From Cutibacterium acnes (GTDB lineage: Bacteria; Actinomycetota; Actinomycetes; Propionibacteriales; Propionibacteriaceae): 64,000 bases of DNA. Under the pieces are notes generated by a model. It worked only from the letters and a program-made list of their open reading frames with translations. It made no database searches and was not told the origin of the DNA. A program made the position numbers and the translations under genes. The first letter of the stretch is position 1; every line of letters begins with the position of its first letter. The stretch covers positions 1,054,001 to 1,118,000 of the forward strand of contig NZ_CP023676.1 in NCBI RefSeq assembly GCF_003030305.1. The letters are read 5' to 3'. Below, in pieces: positions 50,952 through 59,893 of this stretch.

Positions 50952-52005
50952 ATGTCCATAACACCACGAAAGTGCAAGGCTGCCGCCCTTGCCACAGCGC
51001 CGGTGGCCGCTGCCCTCGGTGCTTACGGATTTCTTAAAGGGGCGACGAAGTTCTATTCCAGCCAGGTTAACGGAACTCCCGAGCAGTACAAGATGACCCT
51101 TCCTGGTGACGACCTCGTCCCGGAAGGTTCGCCGCGCTTCAAGCGCCTCACCCATGTGGAGGATCTCGACGCCCCCTGCGACGAGGTCTGGAAGCACGTC
51201 TACCAGCTCAACACCACGACCGCCGGCTTCTACTCCTTCACCTTCTTCGAGAAGATGTTCGGACTGTCGGTCGACAACACCTTCATGGTGGAACAGGCTT
51301 GGCAGGCCCCGGACTACTACAAGCCCGGTGACATGTTCTGTTGGAGTTACGCCGGTTTCGGTGCCGAGGTCGCCGACATGGTCCCCGGCAAGTATCTGGT
51401 GTGGTTCGCTGACACCCGTGACGGCACCAGGACACCGGGCGCAAGTTTCCTGCTACCGCCTGGAATGCCGTGGAACCGCTGGAGTTGGGTCATCGCCCTG
51501 GAACCCCTCGACAGTGGCAACCGGACGCGCATCTACTCCCGGTGGAACATCTCGGCCTCCGAGGAGTCCAGTCCGATCTCGGTCTTCCTCATGGATCTGG
51601 TCATGATGGACGGCGGCGGCATGGTGAACCGTCGGATGTTCCAAGGGCTGGAGAAGGCTGCCGTCGGAACTGCTCGCAAGAACATCGTTCCTGCGCGCCT
51701 ATCAGCGGTTCATGGGCAAGTCCTACGGCACTGACGACGACCTGCAGTACCGCGTTCCGTACCCGGAGATCCGCTGGTCCCGCGACTTCCCTCGAGTGGC
51801 CAGCGAACGGGCCTCCTTCACCGAGGATCCCAACTGGCCGCCTGCCCCGGGGGAGGAGTACCACGCCGACATCGAAGGCAACAATGCCCGTAACGGGTGG
51901 ACCGAGGACACCCCGGCCGCCAATGATGCCGAGGCCGAGCGGCGTGCCAAGGAGCTGGCAGCACATCTCGATGAGATGGCACGTGGTCGGCGAACTGCCC
52001 GCTGA
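50952..52005 (+). pseudogene. SRPBCC-fold membrane-anchored protein, split by a frameshift
   Basis: The first frame (50952-51734) gives 260 residues: a hydrophobic anchor (residues 8-28, AAALATAPVAAALGAYGFLKG), then a polyketide-cyclase/START-like domain (VEDLDAPCDEVWKHVYQLNTT ... GNRTRIYSRWNIS). Near 51690 the frame stops making sense. Removing one C at 51690-51691 joins KNIV to LRAYQRFMGKSYGTDDD and runs to the stop at 52005, an unbroken 350-residue protein. SRPBCC domains bind lipids or other hydrophobic ligands. The ATG at 50952 follows GAAGGAG. The isomerase gene follows 77 bases later and is probably cotranscribed. Truncated first-frame product may still be made. Confidence 0.75.
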
Positions 52006-52082
52006 GATGTTTCGCGACCTAGACCATTACCGACCCCATTCATCGCCGAACTTATTCACCACTACATCGACAAGGAAGAACG

Positions 52083-53357
52083 ATGTCCATCTCGAAGGAT
52101 TCACGTATCGCCATCATCGGCGCTGGCCCGGCCGGGCTGGCTGCCGGAATGTACCTCGAACAGGCCGGATTTCACGACTACACGATCCTGGAACGCACCG
52201 ACCACGTCGGAGGCAAGTGCCACTCACCGAACTACCACGGCCGTCGTTATGAGATGGGGGCCATCATGGGCGTCCCCAGTTACGACACCATCCAGGAGAT
52301 CATGGATCGCACTGGCGACAAGGTCGACGGGCCGAAACTGCGTCGCGAGTTCCTGCACGAGGACGGCGAGATCTACGTCCCGGAAAAGGATCCAGTGCGT
52401 GGTCCGCAGGTCATGGCAGCAGTGCAGAAGCTGGGCCAGTTGCTCGCGACGAAGTACCAGGGATATGACGCCAACGGCCACTACAACAAGGTTCACGAGG
52501 ACCTCATGCTGCCCTTCGACGAGTTCCTCGCCCTCAACGGGTGCGAGGCCGCCCGAGACCTGTGGATCAACCCCTTCACGGCCTTCGGCTACGGGCACTT
52601 CGACAACGTCCCGGCCGCCTACGTGCTGAAGTACCTCGACTTCGTCACCATGATGTCCTTTGCCAAGGGAGATCTGTGGACGTGGGCCGACGGCACCCAG
52701 GCGATGTTCGAGCACCTCAACGCCACCCTGGAGCACCCGGCCGAACGCAACGTTGACATCACTCGCATCACCCGCGAGGACGGCAAGGTCCACATCCACA
52801 CCACGGACTGGGATCGCGAGTCCGACGTCCTCGTCCTCACCGTCCCGCTGGAAAAGTTCCTCGACTACTCCGACGCGGACGATGACGAGCGGGAGTACTT
52901 CTCGAAGATCATCCACCAGCAGTACATGGTGGATGCCTGCCTGGTGAAGGAGTACCCGACCATCTCCGGGTACGTCCCCGACAACATGAGGCCCGAACGT
53001 CTCGGGCACGTCATGGTTTACTACCACCGCTGGGCTGATGATCCGCACCAGATCATCACGACCTACCTGCTACGTAACCATCCGGACTACGCGGACAAGA
53101 CTCAGGAGGAGTGCCGCCAGATGGTCCTCGACGACATGGAGACCTTCGGTCATCCGGTCGAGAAGATCATCGAGGAGCAGACCTGGTACTACTTCCCGCA
53201 CGTTAGCTCGGAGGACTACAAGGCCGGGTGGTACGAGAAGGTCGAGGGAATGCAGGGTCGTCGCAACACCTTCTACGCCGGAGAAATTATGAGTTTCGGT
53301 AATTTCGACGAGGTGTGCCACTACTCGAAGGACCTGGTGACGCGGTTCTTCGTGTGA
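52083..53357 (+). CDS. pai: Polyunsaturated fatty acid isomerase (linoleate to conjugated linoleate)
   Basis: 424 residues. I recognise this as the Propionibacterium acnes PAI, an FAD enzyme that converts linoleic acid to trans-10,cis-12 conjugated linoleic acid. The dinucleotide-binding start IAIIGAGPAGLAAGMYLEQAG is at residues 8-28, with ERTDHVGGKCHSP next, and the monoamine-oxidase-like C-terminal GRRNTFYAGEIMSFGN closes the FAD site. There is no signal peptide, so it is cytosolic. AAGGAAG precedes the ATG. Codons end strongly in C, more than in neighbours, suggesting high expression. A strong hairpin follows the gene. Confidence 0.96.
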   Translation: MSISKDSRIAIIGAGPAGLAAGMYLEQAGFHDYTILERTDHVGGKCHSPNYHGRRYEMGAIMGVPSYDTIQEIMDRTGDKVDGPKLRREFLHEDGEIYVPEKDPVRGPQVMAAVQKLGQLLATKYQGYDANGHYNKVHEDLMLPFDEFLALNGCEAARDLWINPFTAFGYGHFDNVPAAYVLKYLDFVTMMSFAKGDLWTWADGTQAMFEHLNATLEHPAERNVDITRITREDGKVHIHTTDWDRESDVLVLTVPLEKFLDYSDADDDEREYFSKIIHQQYMVDACLVKEYPTISGYVPDNMRPERLGHVMVYYHRWADDPHQIITTYLLRNHPDYADKTQEECRQMVLDDMETFGHPVEKIIEEQTWYYFPHVSSEDYKAGWYEKVEGMQGRRNTFYAGEIMSFGNFDEVCHYSKDLVTRFFV

Positions 53358-53360
53358 GGT

Positions 53361-53389
53361 GTATTCCCGCATTGCTGCGGGGATGAGAA
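53361..53389 (+). repeat. Solitary type I-E CRISPR-like repeat
   Basis: Starting three bases after the isomerase stop, GTATTCCCGCA-TTGC-TGCGGGGATGAGAA has the length (29), internal hairpin and GTxTTCCC ... GCGGGGATGA ends of type I-E CRISPR repeats, lacking one C. No second copy or spacer is seen, so it is not an array and may be only a hairpin. Confidence 0.35.
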
Positions 53390-53424
53390 TGGGGGGTGGT
53401 ACCGGGTTCGGTACCACCCCCCAT
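53389..53424 (+). terminator. Terminator of the isomerase operon
   Basis: Perfect 15-base stem, ATGGGGGGTGGTACC (53389-53403) with its exact complement (53410-53424), loop GGGTTC. No T run follows. Confidence 0.8.
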
Positions 53425-53464
53425 CGACCGTCGCGAACCGGGCCTCTGTGAGGCTTCGGGCCGG

Positions 53465-53470
53465 TAGGAT
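53465..53470 (+). promoter_or_regulatory. -10 box of the second GNAT gene (leaderless)
   Basis: TAGGAT with six bases to the ATG at 53477. Confidence 0.55.
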
Positions 53471-53476
53471 CAGGTT

Positions 53477-54058
53477 ATGGATACTTCAGTCAATGTCGAC
53501 ACGTCGTCAAGACCGGCGCACGAACCGGCCACCGCTCCCGGTCGTTTCGTCGTCAGAGATGCCTGTCACGAGGACCTGCCTGAAGCCGCGGCTGTTCAGG
53601 CCGTGTGCGTCCGAGAGATCGGCCAGGGGGTGATCCCTAATGACGTCCTTACCGAGGTCACTGGCCCCGGTATCGTCCACACCACCATTGAGCAGTGGAA
53701 CCACTTTATGGATGATGGTGCGATCTTCAAGATCCTTGTTGATCGCCTCGATATGAGGACTGTCGGGGTTGCCATGGCCCGGGTCTCTACAAGTTCTGAT
53801 GCTCCCACACCGTGGGAGATCGCGACCCTCCATGTACTGCCAGAGGCGCGAAACTGCGGAGCGTCAGACAACCTCCTCGATGCTTGTATCGGGAACCGGT
53901 CGGCCTATGTGTGGGTCTTTGCCGATAATGCTCGCGCCATTTCGTTCTACCAACGCCATGGGTTCCACGTCGACGCGGCCGACGGTGCCGTTGACGATTC
54001 CCTCGGCGGGGTAGAGCTGCAGCGGCTGATCCGCGAGGACATCATCGAGTCGCAGTGA
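53477..54058 (+). CDS. GNAT family N-acetyltransferase
   Basis: 193 residues: about 25 polar residues, then a GNAT fold (FVVRDACHEDLPEAAAVQAVCVREIGQG ... VGVAMARVS ... WEIATLHVLPEARNCGASDNLLDACIG ... AYVWVFADNARAISFYQRHGF). The acetyl-CoA loop usually reads R/Q-x2-G-x-G/A; here ARNCGAS keeps that only in part, so activity is not assured. The C-terminal half resembles the decayed GNAT at 50420-50812, and the two flank the fatty acid isomerase operon. The substrate is unknown. Confidence 0.82.
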   Translation: MDTSVNVDTSSRPAHEPATAPGRFVVRDACHEDLPEAAAVQAVCVREIGQGVIPNDVLTEVTGPGIVHTTIEQWNHFMDDGAIFKILVDRLDMRTVGVAMARVSTSSDAPTPWEIATLHVLPEARNCGASDNLLDACIGNRSAYVWVFADNARAISFYQRHGFHVDAADGAVDDSLGGVELQRLIREDIIESQ

Positions 54059-54134
54059 TGATGGATGGGTAGCTCCCGTGGCTCGTCGGCATGCCAGCAC
54101 ATAGGTCTAGCGCTGCCTCAGCCGACGATGGTCC

Positions 54135-54341
54135 TCACACATGGGACGAGAGCTTGGTGGTGTCATCCTGAATATGCAGGGCGACTTGCTTGAGCTTGTC
54201 TTCGTGGGCTCGGGCATGGTGCGCGCAGAAAAGGAGCTCGCCACCGTTGCGCAGCGTGATGCGCACATAGGCTTGTGCGCCGCAACGATCACAACGGTCC
54301 GCAGTGGTGAGGGCTTGGTGTTCGATCATCGTGGTGCTCAT
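54135..54341 (-). CDS. DUF7455 small zinc-ribbon-like protein
   Basis: 68 residues from the ATG at 54341, fixed by GGAGGAGG upstream on the minus strand. CDRCGAQAYVRI and LLFCAHHARAHEDKL supply a C-x2-C ... C-x2-H set likely to bind zinc. The family is widespread in actinobacteria, often beside the parE-type topoisomerase gene as here, but has no known function. It is divergent from parE with 147 bases between them. Confidence 0.82.
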   Translation of the reverse strand: MSTTMIEHQALTTADRCDRCGAQAYVRITLRNGGELLFCAHHARAHEDKLKQVALHIQDDTTKLSSHV

Positions 54342-54476
54342 GACAACCTCCTCCATCTGAATCATCGGATCACCTACTAGACAACCTACGCTATCGTCGG
54401 AATGTTCTCATACGTATCGAAAGATGGATGGCTGGGGGCGAACACGGTGCCGGGATTCCGTGTCGTCGGCTGTCGA

Positions 54477-54482
54477 TAAGCT
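54477..54482 (+). promoter_or_regulatory. -10 box of parE (leaderless)
   Basis: TAAGCT, six bases from GTG 54489. Confidence 0.5.
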
Positions 54483-54488
54483 GCCACC

Positions 54489-56654
54489 GTGACCATGGAC
54501 AACATCTCGACCTCATCAGCCAACAGCTCGGAAACGCCACGTGGTAAGGGCGATACCGTGCGCACGGCGTCGACTAGCCGGGAGTACGGCGCCAAGAATT
54601 TATTGGTGTTGGAGGGGCTCGAGGCGGTACGCAAGCGTCCGGCCATGTACATCGGGTCGACGGATACCCGCGGTCTCATGCACTGTCTATGGGAAATCTT
54701 CGACAACGGTGTTGATGAGGCGCTTGCTGGGTATGGACGCCGCATCACCGTCACTTTGGAGAAGGCCGGGTCGATCCTCGTTACTGACGAGGGTCGTGGC
54801 ATCCCGGTTGACGTCGAGCCGCGCACCGGACTCAGCGGCCTCGAAGTGGTTTACACCAAACTGCATGCGGGCGGGAAATTCGGCGGTGGGGCTTATAACG
54901 TCTCAGGTGGGCTGCATGGCGTCGGTGCTTCGGTCGTCAATGCCGTCTCAGTGCGCTTGGATGTGGAGGTGGATCGCAAGTCCACGGTGTGGGGGATGAG
55001 CTTTCGCCGTGGCGTTCCTGGGGTCTTTGAGGGGGAGGGCCCCGATGCCCCCTTTACTCCTGGATCGGGGGTGCGCAAAGTAGGCAAGGCCAAGCGTGGT
55101 GTGACCGGTACTCGCGTTCGGTACTGGCCCGATCGTCAGATCTTCCTTCCTGATGCCAAGCTGTCATGGTCCAAACTTGCTGACCGTGCTCGTCAGACGG
55201 CTTTCCTCGTCCCCGGCTTGGAGATCGTCATTACTGACGAGAGGGGTATTCAGACTGATCCTGAGACTGGCGATGTGCTGGAGACGGTCTCAGAAACGAT
55301 GCGTTTCGATGGCGGCATCTCTGAGTTCGCTGAGTATCTCGCCACTGACCAGCCTGTCAACAATGTCATGAGATTGCAGGGGGAGACTTCCTTCACCGAG
55401 ACCGTCCCCATGCTTGACGAGAACGGTGGTATGACGCCTACCGACGTCGATCGGGACCTCGGGGTCGACATCGCCCTGCGATGGGGGACCGGTTACGACA
55501 CTACGGTGCGTTCCTTCGTCAACATCATCGCTACTCCTAAGGGGGGCACCCACGTTCAGGGGTTCGAACAGGGTCTGTTACGAGCCTTCAGTGCCGGTCT
55601 AGAGGGGACACGCATCCTCAAGTCCTCAGAAGAGATCGTTAAGGATGACGTCCTTGAGGGGATGACGGCCGTGGTGACGGTGAGCCTGGCAGAGCCCCAG
55701 TTTGAGGGTCAGACCAAGGAGGTGCTGGGTACTCCGCCGGTTCGACGCCTTGTGGCGCGCATTGTTGAGGACAAGATGACTGCCTTCCTCACTTCGGCCA
55801 AGGCGGCTGACAAACCAGTAGCACGCGCCCTTATGGAGAAGGTCGTTAATGCTTCGCGGACCCGTGTGGCTGCCCGGGCACACAAGGAGAACCAGCGTCG
55901 TAAGAATGCTCTGGAATCCTCTCACCTGCCGCCCAAGCTCAAGGACTGTCGATCTTCCGATCCGGACGTTACCGAGCTGTTCATCGTCGAGGGTGATTCC
56001 GCCCTCGGAACGGCCAACGTGGCTCGTAACTCCGAGCACCAGGCTTTGCTTCCGATACGCGGCAAGATTCTCAATGTGCAGAAGGCTGATCTCGGTGCCA
56101 TGCTCAAGAACGCCGAGTGCGCCTCGATCATCCAGGTCGTTGGTGCCGGGTCGGGCAAGACCTTCGACCTCGACCAGGCCCGTTATGGCAAGGTCATCTT
56201 CATGGCCGACGCCGACTCCGATGGTGCCCATATTCGTTGCTTGCTGGCCACCCTGTTCTTCCGTTATATGCGCCCAATGGTGGAGGCTGGCCGGGTGTTC
56301 TCGGCGGTACCACCGTTGCACCGATTCGAACTCATCAACCCTAAACGGGGGATGGACAAGTACCTATACACCTATACCGATGCCGAGTACCAGCGCACCG
56401 CCGCCCAACTGGCGAAGAAAGGGGTGCGGTTCAAGGAACCGCAGCGGTACAAAGGTCTCGGTGAGATGGACGCTTCCCAACTCAAGGAGACGACGATGGA
56501 CCCGCGCCATCGCACTCTGCGTCGCATCACCGTCGACGACGCCGCGGAGGCCGAGGGCACCTTTGAGATCCTTATGGGCAATGAGGTAGCCCCGCGTAAA
56601 CAGTTCATCGTCGAGGGGGCTTACCGTCTCGATGCTGAACAGATCGACGCTTAA
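54489..56654 (+). CDS. parE: Type IIA topoisomerase ATPase subunit (ParE/GyrB-type)
   Basis: 721 residues. The GHKL ATPase domain has EIFDNGVDEALAGYG near residue 75 and VTDEGRGIPVD; the transducer follows, and the TOPRIM domain has LFIVEGDSALGTA near residue 500 and FMADADSDGAHIRCLL. The C-terminus keeps YKGLGEMDASQL. GyrB and ParE cannot be told apart by motifs alone. The partner subunit is 3.2 kb away and convergent, rather than in a gyrB-gyrA operon near oriC, so this is assigned to the second topoisomerase (topo IV-like). The GTG at 54489 is supported by a -10 box. Confidence 0.88.
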   Translation: MTMDNISTSSANSSETPRGKGDTVRTASTSREYGAKNLLVLEGLEAVRKRPAMYIGSTDTRGLMHCLWEIFDNGVDEALAGYGRRITVTLEKAGSILVTDEGRGIPVDVEPRTGLSGLEVVYTKLHAGGKFGGGAYNVSGGLHGVGASVVNAVSVRLDVEVDRKSTVWGMSFRRGVPGVFEGEGPDAPFTPGSGVRKVGKAKRGVTGTRVRYWPDRQIFLPDAKLSWSKLADRARQTAFLVPGLEIVITDERGIQTDPETGDVLETVSETMRFDGGISEFAEYLATDQPVNNVMRLQGETSFTETVPMLDENGGMTPTDVDRDLGVDIALRWGTGYDTTVRSFVNIIATPKGGTHVQGFEQGLLRAFSAGLEGTRILKSSEEIVKDDVLEGMTAVVTVSLAEPQFEGQTKEVLGTPPVRRLVARIVEDKMTAFLTSAKAADKPVARALMEKVVNASRTRVAARAHKENQRRKNALESSHLPPKLKDCRSSDPDVTELFIVEGDSALGTANVARNSEHQALLPIRGKILNVQKADLGAMLKNAECASIIQVVGAGSGKTFDLDQARYGKVIFMADADSDGAHIRCLLATLFFRYMRPMVEAGRVFSAVPPLHRFELINPKRGMDKYLYTYTDAEYQRTAAQLAKKGVRFKEPQRYKGLGEMDASQLKETTMDPRHRTLRRITVDDAAEAEGTFEILMGNEVAPRKQFIVEGAYRLDAEQIDA

Positions 56655-56999
56655 GAGGGCTCGTTCGCGTCCCTGCGCGTCAGTGGCCTCGCGGGGACGC
56701 GAGGTCTAGCGAGGCGCATGCTCCTCGCTGTCTAAGTGTTGGCCTAGGGGCGACGGGTTCGTTATATGCACAATCGTTCTCGCTGTGAGGTGTGTATGAC
56801 AAGTTACAGCAGGCCGTCTTAGTGACGGAATGTGTTCCGCTAAGGTTCTTTCGAGGTCCATGACGAGTGATGTTGTGGCCCTAAATAGATAGATATGGAA
56901 CAGGGGAGCTGGCATGGTGGGTCGAATACGACGATCCGGTGACGGACGCAACGACACGTGCAACGTTAACGGGGGATCGTCGGCAAGGGGGCTGCAACG
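56655..56999 (+). other. 345-base gap between parE and the dcu gene, with hairpins
   Basis: Two hairpins follow parE: TCGCGTCCC (56665-56673) with GGGACGCGA (56694-56702), and AGCGAGG (56708-56714) with CCTCGCT (56723-56729). The first is the probable terminator. The remainder should hold the dcu promoter; I see no clear FNR or CRP site. Confidence 0.55.
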
Positions 57000-58319
57000 G
57001 TGATCTGGTTCCACCTGGCCGTGGCCATCATCTTTATCATCATCGGCTCGCGCCTCGGTGGGGTGGGCGTCGGACTCGCGGGAGGGGCGGGATGTATCGT
57101 CCTTGTGGCCACTGGTCTTCACACGAAGGTGGCTGAGGACATCCCTTGGACGGTTATCGGCATTATCATGACCGTCATCTGCGCCATCGCTGCCCTCCAG
57201 CTCGCGGGCGGGATGGACTATCTTGTGCATCTGGCTGAGGTCATGCTGCGCAAGCATCCCAACCAGATCAACTACCTCGCGCCGCTGACGACCTTCCTGC
57301 TTTCCTTGCTGTGTGGTACTGGACATACCGCCTATTCAGTGCTGCCCGTTATCGTGGAGGTGGCTAAGGAACATAAGATCCGGCCGTCGAGGCCGCTTTC
57401 CATAGCCGTTGTGGCATCCCAAGTCGCGGTCGCATCCTCGCCGATCTCAGCGGCGACCTTGGCCTTGGTTGGAGTTCTAGAGCCGTTGGGAGTGGGTTAC
57501 CTTGAGATCCTCGCGGTGACGATCCCTACCACCTTCATCGGATGTGCCGTCGGTGCCGTCGTGGCATCGCGTCAGGGCAAGGATCTCATCGATGATCCGA
57601 TCTATCAGGAACGCGAGGCTAAGGGACTGGTGAGCCACAACGCTGCTGTCGCCGACACTGGGTGGAGGCCAAAACGGACTGCCATTCCCAGCCTTGTTGC
57701 CTTCCTCGTCGCTCTTGTTGTGGTCGTTGGTTACGCCACTGTCTCATCGGAAGAGGTCGGTGTGCTCACCAAACCGCCTATGACGTCATCGGCGGCGATC
57801 ATGCTCATTATGCTGACGACGGCGATGATCATCTGCATGATGTCACGTGAGGACGTCAAGCAGCTCACCACCCAGACGACGTTCCGGGCCGGAATGTCTG
57901 CCGCGATCTGCATTCTGGGACTGGCGTGGCTGGGAAATATGTTCGTCAATAACTATATGGATGTCCTGACCCACGCGGGGGCCTCGATCCTGCATTCGGC
58001 CCCGTGGTTCCTTTCGGTGATCCTGTACTTGGCTGCACCACTGATGTTCTCCCACGCTGCGACGACCGTCGCCTTCATGCCGGTGGTGGCCAAGATCGGT
58101 CTGTCTCCGATGGTGATGCTGGCTTGCTACCCGGCTGTGGCCAACTACTACCTGCTGCCGAACTACCCCACGACGGTTGCAGCTATGGAGATGGACGACA
58201 CCGGATCGACGCGAGTCGGACGTATCGTCCTTAACCACCCCTTCGTCCTTCCTGGTACCGTCTCGATTGCGGTGACGGTCCTACTGGGAGCTTTCTGGGC
58301 CCCCATTGTGCTGGGATGA
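57000..58319 (+). CDS. dcuB: Anaerobic C4-dicarboxylate transporter, DcuA/DcuB family
   Basis: 439 residues, about ten to twelve membrane helices. The start WFHLAVAIIFIIIGSRLGGVGVGLAGG, the QINYLAPLTTFLLSLLCGTGHTAYSVLPVI segment near residue 90 and AVVASQVAVASSPISAATLALVG near residue 140 are diagnostic of DcuA/DcuB. It exchanges fumarate, malate or aspartate for succinate in anaerobic growth, which suits a propionate/succinate-forming organism. Start GTG 57000 has AAGGGGG eight bases upstream. DcuA and DcuB cannot be separated from sequence alone. Confidence 0.88.
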   Translation: MIWFHLAVAIIFIIIGSRLGGVGVGLAGGAGCIVLVATGLHTKVAEDIPWTVIGIIMTVICAIAALQLAGGMDYLVHLAEVMLRKHPNQINYLAPLTTFLLSLLCGTGHTAYSVLPVIVEVAKEHKIRPSRPLSIAVVASQVAVASSPISAATLALVGVLEPLGVGYLEILAVTIPTTFIGCAVGAVVASRQGKDLIDDPIYQEREAKGLVSHNAAVADTGWRPKRTAIPSLVAFLVALVVVVGYATVSSEEVGVLTKPPMTSSAAIMLIMLTTAMIICMMSREDVKQLTTQTTFRAGMSAAICILGLAWLGNMFVNNYMDVLTHAGASILHSAPWFLSVILYLAAPLMFSHAATTVAFMPVVAKIGLSPMVMLACYPAVANYYLLPNYPTTVAAMEMDDTGSTRVGRIVLNHPFVLPGTVSIAVTVLLGAFWAPIVLG

Positions 58320-58357
58320 GGTTCGACGAGGCGCGATCGTGGTTCGTTAGGCACCGG

Positions 58358-58363
58358 TAGACT
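58358..58363 (+). promoter_or_regulatory. -10 box of the MFS gene (leaderless)
   Basis: TAGACT, eight bases from the ATG at 58372. Confidence 0.5.
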
Positions 58364-58371
58364 CAACAGCC

Positions 58372-59715
58372 ATGAGCCACACCGACGTGCCGGCCGATCA
58401 ACGCAAACGCGTCTTCGCCTGGGCCATGTGGGATCCAGGAACCCAGCCCTTCGCTTCGGTCATCACCACCTTCGTCTTTGCCGTCTATCTTGTCGGCGAC
58501 GCCTTCGGGTCCAAAGACCGCACTGTCACTGCGCTGTCATGGACCATGACTTTGGCGGGCCTGACCATTGCCTTGCTGGCACCTGTCGTGGGGCAATGGG
58601 CAGGTCGACGAGGCCGGCAGGTGACTGCCCTGAAATGGCTTACCTGGACTCTCGCGGTGATGTCGGGATTGCTCTTTTTCGTCAAGCCTCATCCGTCCTA
58701 TCTCGTCTTCGGATTGGTGCTGTTGGGCATTGGGACGGTCATCTCGGACGTCGGGAGCTCCCTATACAACGGCATGCTTGATGACGTTGCAGAGTCTGGC
58801 AAAGTCGGACGGATTTCCGGTCTCGGATGGGGTATGGGCTATCTGGGTGGGATTATTGCCTTACTCGTCATCTACATCGCCTGGATCAAACCAAAAGTGG
58901 GTTGGTTTGGAGTAACCAACCACGAAGGCATGAACATCCGCGTGGCGATGCTGTTTTGTGCGGTATGGATCCTGGCGCTGACCTTACCCACCTTTTGTGT
59001 CCTGCGCGATAATCCACGGCCGATCGAATCGTCTGAACCCCGGCCGCATGGTCTGCGGGCCCTCGGGCATTCCTACGCCGAGCTGTGGCGCAGCGTGGTG
59101 AGGATTTGGCACGTCAGCCGTAACACGATCATTTTCCTTATCGCTTCCGCCTTGTTCCGCGACGGGCTCAACGGCGTTTTCCAATTCGGTGGGCCACTCG
59201 CTCGTCAAACCTTTGGATTCAGTGCGTCAGGTGTACTCATCTTCGGTATTGTGGCCAACCTTATCGCCGGAATTTCCACAATCTTGCTGGGGCGCCTGGA
59301 TGATCGCATCGGTCCGAAGCGACTCATCATTTTTTCACTGATCGTGTTGTCAGCGTGCGGTATGGGTGTTTTCATCGGCCACGCTGGTTCTGCCATGGTG
59401 TTTTGGGTGCTCGGCCTCATCATGTGTGGTTTCGTCGGACCGGCTCAGTCCGCGTCGCGGAGCCTCCTCACTCAGATCTGCCCGCCCGGGTACCAGGGAG
59501 AGGTCTTCGGTCTCTACGCGACCACTGGCAAAGCCGTCTCGTTCCTGGCACCGGCACTATTTGGCCTCTTTGTCACGGTGGGCCATGCCATCACCGGTGG
59601 TGACAACAACCAGTACTGGGGAATCATGGGCATCGTCCTCGTGCTATTGGCGGGGTTGGCGGCCACGATTCCGGTCAGCACTGCTGAGATCCGCGGCAAG
59701 ACTCATACGAATTAG
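58372..59715 (+). CDS. UMF1/ATG22-like MFS transporter
   Basis: 447 residues with about twelve hydrophobic segments. The opening RVFAWAMWDPGTQPFASVITTFVFAVYL is the UMF1 signature (usually WALYDWANSAF/YxxVI), followed by LLAPVVGQWAGRRGRQ as the MFS loop and SDVGSSLYNGMLDDVAESGKVGRISGLGWGMGYLGG. The related yeast protein Atg22 exports amino acids from the vacuole; bacterial substrates are not established. It is transcribed from its own leaderless-type promoter and converges on parC. Confidence 0.85.
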   Translation: MSHTDVPADQRKRVFAWAMWDPGTQPFASVITTFVFAVYLVGDAFGSKDRTVTALSWTMTLAGLTIALLAPVVGQWAGRRGRQVTALKWLTWTLAVMSGLLFFVKPHPSYLVFGLVLLGIGTVISDVGSSLYNGMLDDVAESGKVGRISGLGWGMGYLGGIIALLVIYIAWIKPKVGWFGVTNHEGMNIRVAMLFCAVWILALTLPTFCVLRDNPRPIESSEPRPHGLRALGHSYAELWRSVVRIWHVSRNTIIFLIASALFRDGLNGVFQFGGPLARQTFGFSASGVLIFGIVANLIAGISTILLGRLDDRIGPKRLIIFSLIVLSACGMGVFIGHAGSAMVFWVLGLIMCGFVGPAQSASRSLLTQICPPGYQGEVFGLYATTGKAVSFLAPALFGLFVTVGHAITGGDNNQYWGIMGIVLVLLAGLAATIPVSTAEIRGKTHTN

Positions 59716-59866
59716 CCCTCAGCAACCCGATTGACGTGCGTAGTGACGTTATATTTCGACGACGACCCGGTTGATGCCGAACAGATGGGATCAGACTCCT
59801 CTAGCAGCCAGTCCGGGCGGGTCTGCTGGGTCAAAGGATTCGGCATAGCGAGCATTGCCTAAGCCA

Positions 59867-59884
59867 AGCGGGCCAGAACCCGCT
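59867..59884. terminator. Hairpin between the convergent MFS and parC genes
   Basis: AGCGGG (59867-59872), loop CCAGAA, CCCGCT (59879-59884), ten bases beyond the parC stop on the minus strand. Confidence 0.55.
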
Positions 59885-59893
59885 CGCTATCGG

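Noticed and set aside
52224-53048. 274-codon minus-strand frame inside the isomerase gene
   Set aside because: It is antisense to a known enzyme gene; valine/histidine-rich shadow translation.
56706-57326. 206-codon minus-strand frame upstream of and inside the dcu gene
   Set aside because: It overlaps the start of a clear transporter gene and its translation is low-complexity (Asp/His/Arg-rich).
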